Source: an uncultured Lachnospiraceae bacterium (GTDB lineage Bacteria; Bacillota; Clostridia; Lachnospirales; Lachnospiraceae). From it: DNA of 51,273 nt. How positions within the stretch are numbered: position 1 is the first letter of the stretch; each line of letters begins with the position of its first letter. The notes under the pieces were generated by a model that made no database searches, had not been told where the DNA came from, and saw nothing but the letters and a program-made list of their open reading frames with translations. Position numbers and translations under genes: made by a program. The DNA lies in assembly GCA_905233955.1 (NCBI GenBank), contig CAJOFQ010000014.1:1-51273 (forward strand). The letters are read 5' to 3'. Of the stretch, positions 17,627 through 26,663 are shown piece after piece.

Positions 17627-18817
17627 ATGGCCAGCGGAAAAAGCAGACTTGATGACATAAAGGAACTGGCAGAACAGCAGTTAGGCAGTGATGAGGCAAA
17701 CAGAATACTGGATCGCAGCGCCAGGATTGTAAAAACCAGTATTATCGGCATAGCTGCAAATGTCTTTTTGGCTCTTTTTAAGGTTATAGTCGGGCTTGCA
17801 TCACATTCCATAGCTATTGTAATGGATGCGGTTAACAATCTTTCAGATGCTGCCAGCTCTGTAGTTACCATAGTAGGAACAAAGCTGGCAGGCAAGGATC
17901 CTGACAAGAAGCATCCGTTTGGACATGGCAGAATAGAATATTTAAGCGCAATGCTTATCTCTGTGCTGGTGATCTATGCAGGCCTGGCGGCTTTTGAGGA
18001 GTCTGTAAAAAAGATACTGTATCCGGATGTGCCGGAGTATTCAGGGACTTCTCTTGCCATCATTGCTGTCGCGGTGCTGGTGAAGATTGTTCTGGGCAGA
18101 TATGTAAGGCGTGTGGGGGAAGAGGTGCATTCTGATTCCCTGGTTAATTCAGGTAAGGACGCAGGGCTGGATGCAATTATCTCAGCTTCCACGCTGGTAG
18201 CTGCCGTGATATTTATATTTTTTCACATTTCCCTCGAAGCGTGGCTGGGTGCGATAATATCAGTAATCATTATCAAATCCGGAATCGACATGCTCAGGGA
18301 GACTATTTCCCAACTGTTAGGAGAAGGCGCTGATGCCGAGCTTGCAAGGAGCATCAAGTCCACTATTACAAGCTATCCCCAGATAAGTGGTGCTTATGAT
18401 CTGGTTTTGCATAATTATGGACCAGACACATATAACGGCTCGGTTCATATAGCAGTTGATGATACGCTATCCGCGGCTGATCTGGACAAGCTTATCAGAA
18501 CAGTTACGCTTGATGTCTACAGAAAGCACGATGTTATTCTAAACGCCATCGGGGTTTATTCCGTAAATACTACAGATCCTGAGGCTGTGGAGGCAAGAGA
18601 GAAGATAAGTAAGATTGTGCTCTCACATGAATATGTTCTGGAGATGCATGGTTTCTACTTCGATAAGGAGGAAGAGAGCATCAGGTTTGACATTGTAATA
18701 AGCTTTGATGCTCCTGACCGCCATGTGGTCTTTAATGATATTGTGCCCCGTGTTCAGAAGCTGTATCCGGATTATAAAATATTAGCTGCCATGGACACTG
18801 ATTTTAGTGAGTTATAG
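17627..18817 (+). CDS. Cation diffusion facilitator (CDF) metal exporter, manganese-type residues
   Basis: 396 residues: six membrane helices in roughly residues 38-225, then a ferredoxin-like cytoplasmic domain. Helix 2 carries NNLSD (Asn70, Asp74) and helix 5 DAGLD (Asp178, Asp182). This NxxxD plus DxxxD pair is the pattern of manganese-exporting CDF proteins, in place of the DxxxD plus HxxxD of zinc exporters such as YiiP. HPFGHGRIEYL (96-106) is a family landmark. The C-terminal domain is extended past the usual end and includes HGFYFDKEEESIRFDIVISF, a second ferredoxin-like half. It follows the ABC exporter by ten bases and is probably co-transcribed. Metal specificity is inferred from residues only. 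Confidence 0.88.
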   Translation: MASGKSRLDDIKELAEQQLGSDEANRILDRSARIVKTSIIGIAANVFLALFKVIVGLASHSIAIVMDAVNNLSDAASSVVTIVGTKLAGKDPDKKHPFGHGRIEYLSAMLISVLVIYAGLAAFEESVKKILYPDVPEYSGTSLAIIAVAVLVKIVLGRYVRRVGEEVHSDSLVNSGKDAGLDAIISASTLVAAVIFIFFHISLEAWLGAIISVIIIKSGIDMLRETISQLLGEGADAELARSIKSTITSYPQISGAYDLVLHNYGPDTYNGSVHIAVDDTLSAADLDKLIRTVTLDVYRKHDVILNAIGVYSVNTTDPEAVEAREKISKIVLSHEYVLEMHGFYFDKEEESIRFDIVISFDAPDRHVVFNDIVPRVQKLYPDYKILAAMDTDFSEL

Positions 18818-18818
18818 G

Positions 18819-18846
18819 TTGACTAAAGAACATTATCTGATATAAT
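18819..18846 (+). promoter_or_regulatory. Strong predicted promoter of the fatty acid synthesis operon
   Basis: TTGACT (18819-18824) and a perfect TATAAT (18841-18846), 16-base spacer, 78 bases upstream of acpP. The -35 box begins two bases after the CDF stop. I saw no recognisable FapR palindrome overlapping it. Confidence 0.7.
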
Positions 18847-18924
18847 TTTATGCAGCATTGAGGGGTGATTGTGCGTATCCCTCTATGATCGTACTACATT
18901 TTCTATACAGAGGAGGAGAAGACG

Positions 18925-19152
18925 ATGTCATTTGATCGTGTGAAGGAAATCATTGTTGACACCATTAACTGTGACGAGGACAAGATTACCCTTGACGCCA
19001 GCCTGAAGGATGATATGGGTATTGACTCACTTGACGCTATGGAGTTGTCCATGGCTTTGGAGGAGGAATACTCCCTGACGATTCCTGAGGAGGCGCTTGC
19101 CAATTTTGTAACTGTTAAGGATATTGTTGACTATATTGACCAGAATAGCTGA
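18925..19152 (+). CDS. acpP: Acyl carrier protein
   Basis: 75-residue acidic four-helix protein that carries growing acyl chains on phosphopantetheine. The attachment serine is Ser35 in GIDSLDAMEL (32-41). The length and acidic composition are standard. It leads the fatty acid operon behind a strong promoter and an AGGAGGAG ribosome binding site. A hairpin with a T-run follows at 19201-19235, so acpP may be made in excess of the enzymes downstream, matching the high need for carrier protein. Confidence 0.97.
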   Translation: MSFDRVKEIIVDTINCDEDKITLDASLKDDMGIDSLDAMELSMALEEEYSLTIPEEALANFVTVKDIVDYIDQNS

Positions 19153-19200
19153 TTACTTTGAATTGTTACCATAGCCATACATAAGGGTTTGGTGTAAGAG

Positions 19201-19235
19201 AAGGGCTCTTTGTGTATAATAAAGGGTCCTTTTTT
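19201..19235 (+). terminator. Intrinsic terminator or attenuator between acpP and accB
   Basis: AAGGGCTCTTT (19201-19211) pairs with AAAGGGTCCTT (19221-19231), 11 base pairs including two G-U pairs, nine-base loop, followed by a T-run to 19235. A TATAAT word lies in the loop (19215-19220) and could be part of an internal promoter, but no good -35 box is positioned for it. Partial termination would set the acpP-to-enzyme ratio (inference). Confidence 0.7.
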
Positions 19236-19254
19236 CTTTTTGTTAGGAGCAGCC

Positions 19255-19698
19255 ATGGAAATACAAGATTTAATGGAATTATGGGACAGATTTGACAGCT
19301 CTAAGGCAGAAGAGATGGAGCTTGATATCAAGGATGTACATTTTCGCCTGAAACGATCTGCCCCGGGGCAGTCTGTTGCTTCGGCAATGCCGCCGGCAGC
19401 TTATGTGCCATCCGAAGCTTCTGAAGCTCCTTCGGCTTTACCGGTTAAAAATGACATTGAGGAGGGCAAGGTTATCCGGTCGCCTCTGGCCGGAACCTTT
19501 TACCGTTCTTCTTCCCCCCAGGAGGATGCCTTTGTATCTGTGGGGTCACAGGTTCGAAAGGGCGATGTTATCGGCATAGTTGAGGCTATGAAGCTGTTTA
19601 ACGAGGTTCAGGCCACAGAGGATGGGGTTGTCCGTGAGATTACCGCCGAGGACGGTGAGCTTGTGGAATATAATCAGATTCTGATAGTGCTGGAATAA
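19255..19698 (+). CDS. accB: Acetyl-CoA carboxylase biotin carboxyl carrier protein
   Basis: 147 residues. The C-terminal biotinyl domain (about 71-147) carries VEAMKLFNEV with the biotinylated lysine at 113; the usual EAMKMM is EAMKLF. An Ala/Pro/Ser-rich linker (about 36-66) connects it to an N-terminal helical segment resembling BCCP N-termini. ATG 19255, preceded by TAGGAG, is chosen over an upstream in-frame TTG at 19210, which falls in the terminator hairpin. It delivers carboxybiotin from AccC to the AccA-AccD transferase and lies 22 bases before accC. Confidence 0.95.
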   Translation: MEIQDLMELWDRFDSSKAEEMELDIKDVHFRLKRSAPGQSVASAMPPAAYVPSEASEAPSALPVKNDIEEGKVIRSPLAGTFYRSSSPQEDAFVSVGSQVRKGDVIGIVEAMKLFNEVQATEDGVVREITAEDGELVEYNQILIVLE

Positions 19699-19720
19699 GC
19701 TAAACGGGAGGATTTAATTC

Positions 19721-21067
19721 GTGTTTAAGAGGATTCTGATTGCAAACCGCGGAGAGATAGCTGTCCGTATTATCAGATGCTGCAGGGAGATGAAGATTGA
19801 GACGGTGGTAATCTACTCTGAAGCAGATGAGAAGTCTCTGCCTGTGATGATAGCCAACAAAGCTGTCTGTATAGGGCCTGCTAAGGTTTCAGAGAGCTAT
19901 CTCAATCAGGATGTTATTATAGAGATTGCCAGGCGCATGGACTGTGATGCCATACATCCGGGATATGGTTTTTTGTCGGAGAATGCTGATTTTGCAAAGC
20001 TTTGTGAAGAAAACGGTATTGCCTTTATAGGCCCCTCATCAGATATAATAAGCCATATGGGAGACAAGCAATCCGCCAGAACACTTATGATGAAAAGTGG
20101 TGTTCCTGTAGTTCCGGGTTCCAGGGATCTGATTAAAAGCGTGGATGAAGCGGCGGTAATAGCTGATGAGATTGGTTATCCCGTGCTTATTAAGGCATCA
20201 GCCGGAGGAGGCGGCAAAGGCATCCGCAAGGTTTTTTCGAAGGAAGAGCTTGCGGGGGCTTTTGAAACGGCCAGAGCCGAAGCCAAGTCGGCCTTTGGCA
20301 ATGATGACATGTACATTGAAAAGCTCATTGTAGATCCGTCCCATATAGAGATACAGATTCTAGCTGATCATGAGGGTAACACTGTTTACCTTGGGGAGAG
20401 GGATTGTTCCATACAGAGGAACAATCAAAAGCTTTTAGAGGAGGCTCCTTCTCCGAAGCTTTCCCATGAGCTTAGGAGAAGTATGGGCGAGACTGCAGTA
20501 GCTGCGGCCAGGGCATGTGGATACAACAGTGCCGGAACTGTAGAATTTGTCGTAGATAAAGATGGCAGCTATTACTTTATCGAGATGAATACCAGAATTC
20601 AGGTGGAGCACCCTGTTACCGAAGAGATTACAGGTATAGATCTTATTCGTGAACAGATCCGCATTGCAGCCGGTATGAAGCTTTCCATATCACAGGAGGA
20701 TATTGACATAAGTGGTCATGCCATAGAGTGCAGGATCAACGCTCAGACTCCTGGTGAGATTACTTTTTTACATTTTCCTGCAGGATACGGAGTTCGTGTA
20801 GAAAGCCATATTTTTGCAGGATACGAGGTGAGCCCTTTTTATGACTCTATGATCGCCAAGATTATAGTCACCGGCAAGACCCGGATCATGGCCATTCACA
20901 GGCTTAGAAGAGCCCTTGAAGAGCTGGTAATAGAGGGTATTGAAACCAATACGGAATTCATGCATCTTTTGACATATCACCCCGAATTCATCAGGGGAAG
21001 GTATAATACATCATTTTGGGAAGGCAACCACGAAGAAATTGAACAGTGGCTGAAAGAAGGCTTATGA
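19721..21067 (+). CDS. accC: Acetyl-CoA carboxylase biotin carboxylase subunit
   Basis: 448-residue ATP-grasp enzyme that carboxylates biotin on AccB using ATP and bicarbonate. It has the expected order: FKRILIANRGEIAVRIIRCCREM, HPGYGFLSENADFA, KASAGGGGKGIRKV (glycine-rich ATP loop), EIQILADHEGNTVYLGERDCSIQRNNQKLLEE, and FIEMNTRIQVEHPVTEEITGIDL with the catalytic residues. It starts with GTG after GGGAGG. The stop overlaps accD as ATGA. Length is normal for the family. Confidence 0.97.
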   Translation: MFKRILIANRGEIAVRIIRCCREMKIETVVIYSEADEKSLPVMIANKAVCIGPAKVSESYLNQDVIIEIARRMDCDAIHPGYGFLSENADFAKLCEENGIAFIGPSSDIISHMGDKQSARTLMMKSGVPVVPGSRDLIKSVDEAAVIADEIGYPVLIKASAGGGGKGIRKVFSKEELAGAFETARAEAKSAFGNDDMYIEKLIVDPSHIEIQILADHEGNTVYLGERDCSIQRNNQKLLEEAPSPKLSHELRRSMGETAVAAARACGYNSAGTVEFVVDKDGSYYFIEMNTRIQVEHPVTEEITGIDLIREQIRIAAGMKLSISQEDIDISGHAIECRINAQTPGEITFLHFPAGYGVRVESHIFAGYEVSPFYDSMIAKIIVTGKTRIMAIHRLRRALEELVIEGIETNTEFMHLLTYHPEFIRGRYNTSFWEGNHEEIEQWLKEGL

Positions 21068-21903
21068 GTATAAGTGATGTTTTTACAGAAAAAAGAAAAA
21101 ACTGGAATGTTCTTTTAAATCTCAGAAAAAGCAGCTCGGCGGACACCTGTGAATGTCCCGGCTGCCACCAGAATATAGAGACAGAGCAGCTCAGGGAATC
21201 CATGTGGATCTGCCCTGGCTGTCACTATTATCTGCCTATGCCTGCCAGGGATCGTATTGCAGCGCTTGGAGACGATAACAGCTTCAGGGAGCTGTATGCC
21301 GGTGTGCGCCCTTCTAATCCTCTGGATTTTCCCGGGTATGAAAAAAAACTGGCGGATAACCGCAAGAAAACCGGCTCATACGACGCCTTTGTATGTGGAA
21401 CCATTAAGATCGGGAACCAAAAGGTTTCAGTGGGTGTATTGGATGGAAGATTCTTAATGGGAAGCATGGGTACCGCAGTGGGAGAAAAGATTGCCAGACT
21501 TACCGAGCATGCCACAAAGCGCAAGCGCCCTCTTATTATTTTTTCTGCCAGCGGCGGCGCAAGGATGCAGGAGGGACTTTTTTCCCTTATGCAGATGGCC
21601 AAAACTGCGGCTGCCATTGAGAGATTTAAAAAATCAGGCGGGCTGTTTATTTCGTATCTTACAAACCCTACAACTGGAGGTGTGAGTGCGAGCTATGCCA
21701 GCCTTGGAGATATAATTTTAGCAGAGCCGGATGCTTTGATCTGCTTTGCAGGACCGCGTGTGATTGAGCAAACCATCGGACAGACTTTGCCCGAGGGCTT
21801 TCAGCACGCGGAATTTTTATTGGAGCATGGTATGATAGACAGAATTGTTGAGCGCCGCGAAATGCGAAAAACAGTTTATCATATACTGATGATGCATCAA
21901 TGA
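21064..21903 (+). CDS. accD: Acetyl-CoA carboxylase carboxyltransferase beta subunit
   Basis: 279 residues. An N-terminal zinc ribbon has CPGC (31-34) and CPGC (50-53), marking AccD in contrast to AccA. The crotonase-like carboxyltransferase domain follows, with SASGGARMQEGLFSLMQMAKT, TNPTTGGVSASYASLGD and AGPRVIEQTIGQTLPEGFQ. It forms the heterotetramer with AccA that moves the carboxyl group to acetyl-CoA. ATG 21064 overlaps the accC stop by four bases, the usual coupling arrangement. Confidence 0.97.
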   Translation: MSISDVFTEKRKNWNVLLNLRKSSSADTCECPGCHQNIETEQLRESMWICPGCHYYLPMPARDRIAALGDDNSFRELYAGVRPSNPLDFPGYEKKLADNRKKTGSYDAFVCGTIKIGNQKVSVGVLDGRFLMGSMGTAVGEKIARLTEHATKRKRPLIIFSASGGARMQEGLFSLMQMAKTAAAIERFKKSGGLFISYLTNPTTGGVSASYASLGDIILAEPDALICFAGPRVIEQTIGQTLPEGFQHAEFLLEHGMIDRIVERREMRKTVYHILMMHQ

Positions 21904-21917
21904 AAGGATTAGGTTAG

Positions 21918-22700
21918 GTGGATAATAAGCTGACTTCCTACGAAAAGGTTCAACTGGCCCGTTCAGCGGATCGACCGGGCATTATGGACTACATAAGGTC
22001 GTTATTTAATCATTTTATGGAAATGCATGGTGACAGGCTGTATCGTGATGATCCTGCCATAGTTGGCGGGATTGCCATGTTTCATGAAATTCCTGTTACC
22101 ATAATAGGACACAGAAAGGGTAAAAATACCAAGGAGAATATCAGATGCAATTTTGGTATGGCTTCCCCGGAGGGCTACCGCAAAGCCAGAAGGTTAATGG
22201 AGCAGGCGGAAAAATTTGACCGGCCTGTTATTACCTTTATTGACACTCCGGGGGCTTACCCCGGAATTGAGGCGGAGAGCAATGGACAGAGTAATGCTAT
22301 TGCTGAGAATCTGGCCTATATGAGCAGGATTAAGGTTCCGACTATTGCCATAATTACAGGCGAGGGTTCCAGCGGAGGAGCTCTGGCAATTGCTGTATCG
22401 GATCGGGTCTGGATGCTTGAGAATGCTGTGTATTCTATTTTGTCTCCGGAGGGCTATGCGTCCATTTTGTGGAAAGACGCCAAGAAGGCCCCTGAGGCTA
22501 GTGATCTTATGAAGCTTACTGCTCAGGAATTAAAGGAATTCGGACTTATCGACGGAATTCTTCCTGAGGGCAAAAAGCTGATGCCTGCTATGGATCAGAT
22601 GCTTCAGAAGGAGCTTAATGAGCTTGTAAAACGAAAAAAGAATTCTCTGGTTGCGGCAAGATATCAGAAATTCCGCAAAATAGACGGATTGTATCAGTAG
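21918..22700 (+). CDS. accA: Acetyl-CoA carboxylase carboxyltransferase alpha subunit
   Basis: 260 residues, on the short side for AccA but typical of clostridial forms. It carries [35 protein letters not shown], the [37 protein letters not shown] block, [32 protein letters not shown] and [18 protein letters not shown]. These cover the carboxybiotin and CoA oxyanion sites. GTG start 14 bases after accD. The protein pairs with AccD. Confidence 0.97.
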   Translation: MDNKLTSYEKVQLARSADRPGIMDYIRSLFNHFMEMHGDRLYRDDPAIVGGIAMFHEIPVTIIGHRKGKNTKENIRCNFGMASPEGYRKARRLMEQAEKFDRPVITFIDTPGAYPGIEAESNGQSNAIAENLAYMSRIKVPTIAIITGEGSSGGALAIAVSDRVWMLENAVYSILSPEGYASILWKDAKKAPEASDLMKLTAQELKEFGLIDGILPEGKKLMPAMDQMLQKELNELVKRKKNSLVAARYQKFRKIDGLYQ

Positions 22701-22711
22701 AGGTATAAACA

Positions 22712-23653
22712 GTGAAGGACATAGGTATTAGGATTGTTTCAACCGGAAGAGCGGTTCCCAAAAAGAGGCTGTCCAATGACGATATCAGCCAAATGGTTGA
22801 CACCAGTGATGAATGGATTACTGCCCGTACCGGAATTAAAAATCGTTATATTTGTGAGGATGAAAGCTGTGTTTCTCTGGCTATAGAGGCTGCCAGGTCA
22901 GCTATAAATAAGTCCTCCCTGGACATAGGAGATATTGATGGAGTTATAGTTGCCACATCAACTTCTGATGATGCGCTTCCTTCAGTAGCTTGTATGGTTC
23001 AGCGGGCTTTGGGATTAAAAGAGCAGATAATGGCTTTTGACATATCGGCTGCATGTACTGGCTTTTTATATGAACTGGCTATTGGCGCAGGACTGCTTCA
23101 GACAACTTCAGCTGAGAACCTGCTTTTGATAGGCAGTGAGCAGCTGTCGCGCATAGTAGATTATACTGACAGAGGAACCTGTATTTTGTTCGGAGACGGT
23201 GCCGGGGCAGCCATAATTACATCCGGCAGCAAGGGATATGATCAGATGTTCTGGGCCAGGGGAGAGCGGGACATATTATGCGCTCCTGGAGTAGGTCAGC
23301 CCCAGCAGAAAATACTTATGAAGGGCACTGATGTTTTTAAATTCGCTGTTGTAGTATTAAAGCAGGGAATAGATGAGATATTGTCCAAAAACGACATGAC
23401 AATGGAGGATGTGGACTGTGTGATCTGCCACCAGGCCAATGAACGCATTATCCGTCATGTCCAGAAAAAATATCCCGGACATGAGGATAAGTTTTATCTT
23501 AACATGGAAGAATACGGCAATACTTCAGCTGCCAGCATTCCTATAGCTCTGGATGAGCTTATGGAATCTGGAAGATTAAAAGAAGGTATGCGTTTGCTGT
23601 GCGTCGGATTTGGTGCGGGACTTACATGGAGCAGCGCCATTTTGGAGCTTTGA
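22712..23653 (+). CDS. fabH: 3-oxoacyl-ACP synthase III
   Basis: 313 residues. It starts fatty acid synthesis by condensing acyl-CoA with malonyl-ACP. The catalytic triad is complete: Cys115 in ISAACTGF, His240 in ICHQANERI and Asn270 in GNTSAASIP. The C-terminal VGFGAGLTWSSAIL is typical. The start is a GTG at 22712 after AGAGGT, 11 bases beyond accA. Primer preference (acetyl versus branched) cannot be read from the sequence. Confidence 0.96.
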   Translation: MKDIGIRIVSTGRAVPKKRLSNDDISQMVDTSDEWITARTGIKNRYICEDESCVSLAIEAARSAINKSSLDIGDIDGVIVATSTSDDALPSVACMVQRALGLKEQIMAFDISAACTGFLYELAIGAGLLQTTSAENLLLIGSEQLSRIVDYTDRGTCILFGDGAGAAIITSGSKGYDQMFWARGERDILCAPGVGQPQQKILMKGTDVFKFAVVVLKQGIDEILSKNDMTMEDVDCVICHQANERIIRHVQKKYPGHEDKFYLNMEEYGNTSAASIPIALDELMESGRLKEGMRLLCVGFGAGLTWSSAILEL

Positions 23654-23680
23654 TACATTTTTTAGAGGAGGAGCGGAGTC

Positions 23681-24607
23681 ATGAGACTTAATGAGATGTT
23701 AGATATCAAATACCCTTTTATACAGGGGGGAATGGCTAATATTGCGACAGGTGAATTTGCTGCCGCAGTAAGCAACGCCGGAGCTTTGGGCTTGATTGGA
23801 GCAGGAGGTATGGATACTGAGATGCTTCGGGAGCAGATTCATATCGCCAAGGAACGGACCGACAAGCTTTTTGGCGTTAATCTTATGCTTATGAACCCAG
23901 AAGCTCCCAAGATGGCAGAGATGATAGTCGAAGAAGGGATTAAGGTGGTTACAACCGGGGCGGGCAATCCTGCTTCATATATGTCCCTTTGGAAGGAACA
24001 TAACATGACAGTAATGCCTGTTGTTGCAAGCATTCTTCTGGCAAAAAAGATGGAACAGCTTGGAGCTGACGCCGTTATAGCCGAGGGTACTGAAAGCGGC
24101 GGACATGTGGGTGAGATGACAACCATGGCACTGGTACCACAGGTAGATGAAGCCGTATCCATACCGGTAATAGCCGCAGGCGGCATAGCAAGCGGCAGGC
24201 AGCTTGCAGCAGCCTTTGCCCTTGGAGCCATAGGAGCGCAGCTTGGAACCTGTCTTCTCGTGTCGAAGGAATGTCCCATACATGAGGCCTACAAGGCTGC
24301 CGTGATCAAGGCAGGAGATAACGCGACCATTGTTACCGGAAGAATTGCAGGAACCCCGGTAAGGATCCTTAAGAATCAGATGGCGCGTGAATATGTAAAA
24401 AGGGAAAAGGAAGGCGCCGAGCTGATGGAGCTGGAGAAGTATACACTTGGTTCTCTTAGAAGAGCGGTTTTGGAAGGGGATGTCAAAACAGGCTCGCTTA
24501 TGGCAGGACAGGTTGCAGGGCAGCTTAAGGAGATCAGAAGTCTGGCTGAGATTTTTGAAGATTTATACGAGGGCAGTAAGAAAACCATCGAAGAATTAAA
24601 AGCATAG
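23681..24607 (+). CDS. fabK: Enoyl-ACP reductase II (FabK)
   Basis: 308-residue FMN-dependent enoyl-ACP reductase, the enzyme that finishes each elongation cycle in bacteria lacking FabI. Diagnostic segments are YPFIQGGMANIATGEFAAAVSNAGALGLIGAG, FGVNLMLMNPEAP, VIAEGTESGGHVGEMTTM with the conserved His142, VIAAGGIASGRQLAAAFALGAIGAQLGT, and TGRIAGTPVRILKN. No FabI-like or FabL-like gene is visible in the window, so this is the expected reductase. A paralogue follows 28 bases later. Confidence 0.94.
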   Translation: MRLNEMLDIKYPFIQGGMANIATGEFAAAVSNAGALGLIGAGGMDTEMLREQIHIAKERTDKLFGVNLMLMNPEAPKMAEMIVEEGIKVVTTGAGNPASYMSLWKEHNMTVMPVVASILLAKKMEQLGADAVIAEGTESGGHVGEMTTMALVPQVDEAVSIPVIAAGGIASGRQLAAAFALGAIGAQLGTCLLVSKECPIHEAYKAAVIKAGDNATIVTGRIAGTPVRILKNQMAREYVKREKEGAELMELEKYTLGSLRRAVLEGDVKTGSLMAGQVAGQLKEIRSLAEIFEDLYEGSKKTIEELKA

Positions 24608-24635
24608 CTTCGGCAAGTAGGAGCAGGGGGGCATT

Positions 24636-25682
24636 ATGAAGCTTGGTAATAAGACTCTTTCCATTCCATTGATACAGGGGGGAATGGGTGTAGGTATATC
24701 TCTTGGCAACCTCGCAGGCAATGTGGCAAAATGCGGTGCAATGGGTGTGATAAGCTCTGTTAACGCCGGATTTTCGGAACCGGATTTTAACACAGCAACT
24801 GTTGATGCAAATCTTCGGGCACTTAGACGGGAAATAAAAAAGGCCAAGGATATAGCTGGCGGAAACGGTCTGGTGGGTGTTAATATTATGACTGCCGTAA
24901 CCCACTATGAAGAGACCTGCCGATGTGCCGTTGAAGCCGGGGCGGATGCTATAATTTCCGGAGCCGGGCTTCCCAAGTCTCTGGCTGAATATGTTCAAGG
25001 GTCGGATACGCTATTTGCTCCTATAGTATCAAGTGGCAGGGCAGCAAAGCTGTTACTGCGGCATTACGAAAAACGCTATAATACCAGGCCTGATTTTATT
25101 GTAATAGAAGGAAGCCGTGCCGGGGGACATCTTGGATTCTCCAAGGAAGAGCTTCTCGAAAATACTGCACTTTCCAATGAAGAAATATTAAGGGAGACCC
25201 TTGAGGTGACAGGGGATATTCCTTTATTTGTAGGAGGCGGTGTATTTGACGGACACGACATGGCGGCTCTTTGCAAGGCAGGCGCCAGCGGTGTTCAGAT
25301 TGGAACCAGGTTCATAGCCACCGAGGAATGTGACGCCGCTGACGGCTTTAAGCAGGCAATCATCAATGCGAGTGAAGATGATATAATGATCATTACAAGC
25401 CCTGTAGGTATGCCGGCAAGGGCTCTGAAAAGTCCGCTTTTGGAGAGACTTTCCAGTGGAGATAAATTTACTGCTATATCGTGTAATAACTGTCTTAGTG
25501 CCTGCCCTAAGGGGGATAAGACGCCGTACTGTATCAGCCGTGCTCTGGTGGAGGCGGTACAGGGCAACTGGGAGGATGGTCTGTTCTTTACAGGAGCAAA
25601 TGCAGGAAGGATCAACAAGATCCTAAAGGTCAAGGATCTGATTGATGAGATCATGGAAGATTATGAACGGGATTTGGCTTAG
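24636..25682 (+). CDS. FabK/nitronate monooxygenase-like flavoprotein with a C-terminal cysteine cluster
   Basis: 348 residues of the same TIM-barrel flavoprotein superfamily as FabK: IPLIQGGMGVGISLGNLAGNVAKCGAMGVIS, VNIMTAVTHYEE, FIVIEGSRAGGHLGF with His165 at the catalytic position, and LFVGGGVFDGHDMAALCKAGASGVQIGTRF. Unlike FabK, residues 283-299 carry CNNCLSACPKGDKTPYC, four cysteines that could bind a metal or Fe-S cluster. It lies between fabK and fabD, so a role in acyl-chain metabolism is likely. UfaA of Neisseria gonorrhoeae, annotated as a nitronate monooxygenase, is needed for anaerobic unsaturated fatty acid synthesis; a similar job is possible here since no fabA is visible. A second enoyl reductase or a true nitronate oxidase are alternatives. 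Confidence 0.82.
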   Translation: MKLGNKTLSIPLIQGGMGVGISLGNLAGNVAKCGAMGVISSVNAGFSEPDFNTATVDANLRALRREIKKAKDIAGGNGLVGVNIMTAVTHYEETCRCAVEAGADAIISGAGLPKSLAEYVQGSDTLFAPIVSSGRAAKLLLRHYEKRYNTRPDFIVIEGSRAGGHLGFSKEELLENTALSNEEILRETLEVTGDIPLFVGGGVFDGHDMAALCKAGASGVQIGTRFIATEECDAADGFKQAIINASEDDIMIITSPVGMPARALKSPLLERLSSGDKFTAISCNNCLSACPKGDKTPYCISRALVEAVQGNWEDGLFFTGANAGRINKILKVKDLIDEIMEDYERDLA

Positions 25683-25707
25683 TTTCAGGTAACAGGAGGA
25701 GCTTTTG

Positions 25708-26631
25708 ATGGATAAGGTTTTTTTATATGCCGGACAGGGCAGTCAGCGTGTTGGAATGGGCAAGGATTTTTATGAGGAATTTAAGGAATATCGCAGCCTG
25801 ATAGATTCATTGGATCCCGGATTTCCCATAAAAGAATACATGCATGAAGGTCCTGAGGAGGAGTTGGTCAAAACAGAGCACACACAGCCTTGTATGGCGG
25901 CTTTTGCTGCAGGTGTGACAAGAGTGCTTAAGGCGAATGGAATAAATCCTGCTGCAGCCTGTGGGCTTAGCCTGGGAGAGTACGGCGCACTGTTTGCCGC
26001 AGGTGTTTTTTCAGAGGAAGATTATATCAGACTTGTTACATATAGAGGCCAGGCTATGGCGGATGCGGCAGCCGGTTTAAGCTGCAGCATGAGCGCTATA
26101 CTGGGCATTATGGACAGCAGCGTTATTGAGGAAGCTGCCAATTCATACGATGGCGGTGGTTATGTGACCGTTGCTAATTACAATTGTCCGGGACAGACTG
26201 TTATCTGTGGAGATGAAGAGGCGGTTTCGGCCCTGGAGGAGCAGCTCAAGGAAAAGGGCGCAAAGCGTTGTATCCGTTTGAAGGTCAGCGGACCCTTCCA
26301 TACAAGATACATGCAAAGTGCCGGTGAGAGATTAAAAGATTATTTTTCTAATATCAAATGGAACAGACCAGGTATAGATGTGGCTTGCAATGTTACCGGT
26401 AATATCATCAGGGATGAAGATATCCAGGAGCTTTTGATCAGACAGGTCCAGCAGAGTGTGAGACTGGAGGATGATCTTAAGGCACTGATAAATGCCGGCT
26501 ATACCGATTATATAGAGATTGGACCTGGCAATACAATGGCGGGCTTTTTAAAGAAAACTGCGAAAGCTTTAAAAGCCAATATTACTGTTTCAAGTATAGA
26601 CACTGTTGACGATCTTAAGAAAATTCTGTGA
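25708..26631 (+). CDS. fabD: Malonyl-CoA:ACP transacylase
   Basis: 307 residues. It loads malonyl groups onto ACP. The nucleophile is Ser88 in GLSLGEYGAL, the partner is His198 in GPFHTRYM, and the opening FLYAGQGSQRVGMGKDFYE is standard, as is the QVQQSVRLEDDL...YIEIGPGNTMAGFLKKT end. ATG 25708 after GGAGGA is chosen over an adjacent in-frame TTG at 25705. The gene ends 32 bases before the preferred fabG start. Confidence 0.96.
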   Translation: MDKVFLYAGQGSQRVGMGKDFYEEFKEYRSLIDSLDPGFPIKEYMHEGPEEELVKTEHTQPCMAAFAAGVTRVLKANGINPAAACGLSLGEYGALFAAGVFSEEDYIRLVTYRGQAMADAAAGLSCSMSAILGIMDSSVIEEAANSYDGGGYVTVANYNCPGQTVICGDEEAVSALEEQLKEKGAKRCIRLKVSGPFHTRYMQSAGERLKDYFSNIKWNRPGIDVACNVTGNIIRDEDIQELLIRQVQQSVRLEDDLKALINAGYTDYIEIGPGNTMAGFLKKTAKALKANITVSSIDTVDDLKKIL

Positions 26632-26663
26632 CGGATTACATCACAGGGAAAGCGGGGGCAATA

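Noticed and set aside
18818-18924. FapR operator before acpP
   Set aside because: No TTAGTACCTA-type inverted repeat overlaps the promoter.
26628-26663. Longer FabG beginning at the GTG that overlaps the fabD stop
   Set aside because: The extra 12 residues do not resemble FabG, and ATG 26664 gives the standard length with a better-placed ribosome binding site.
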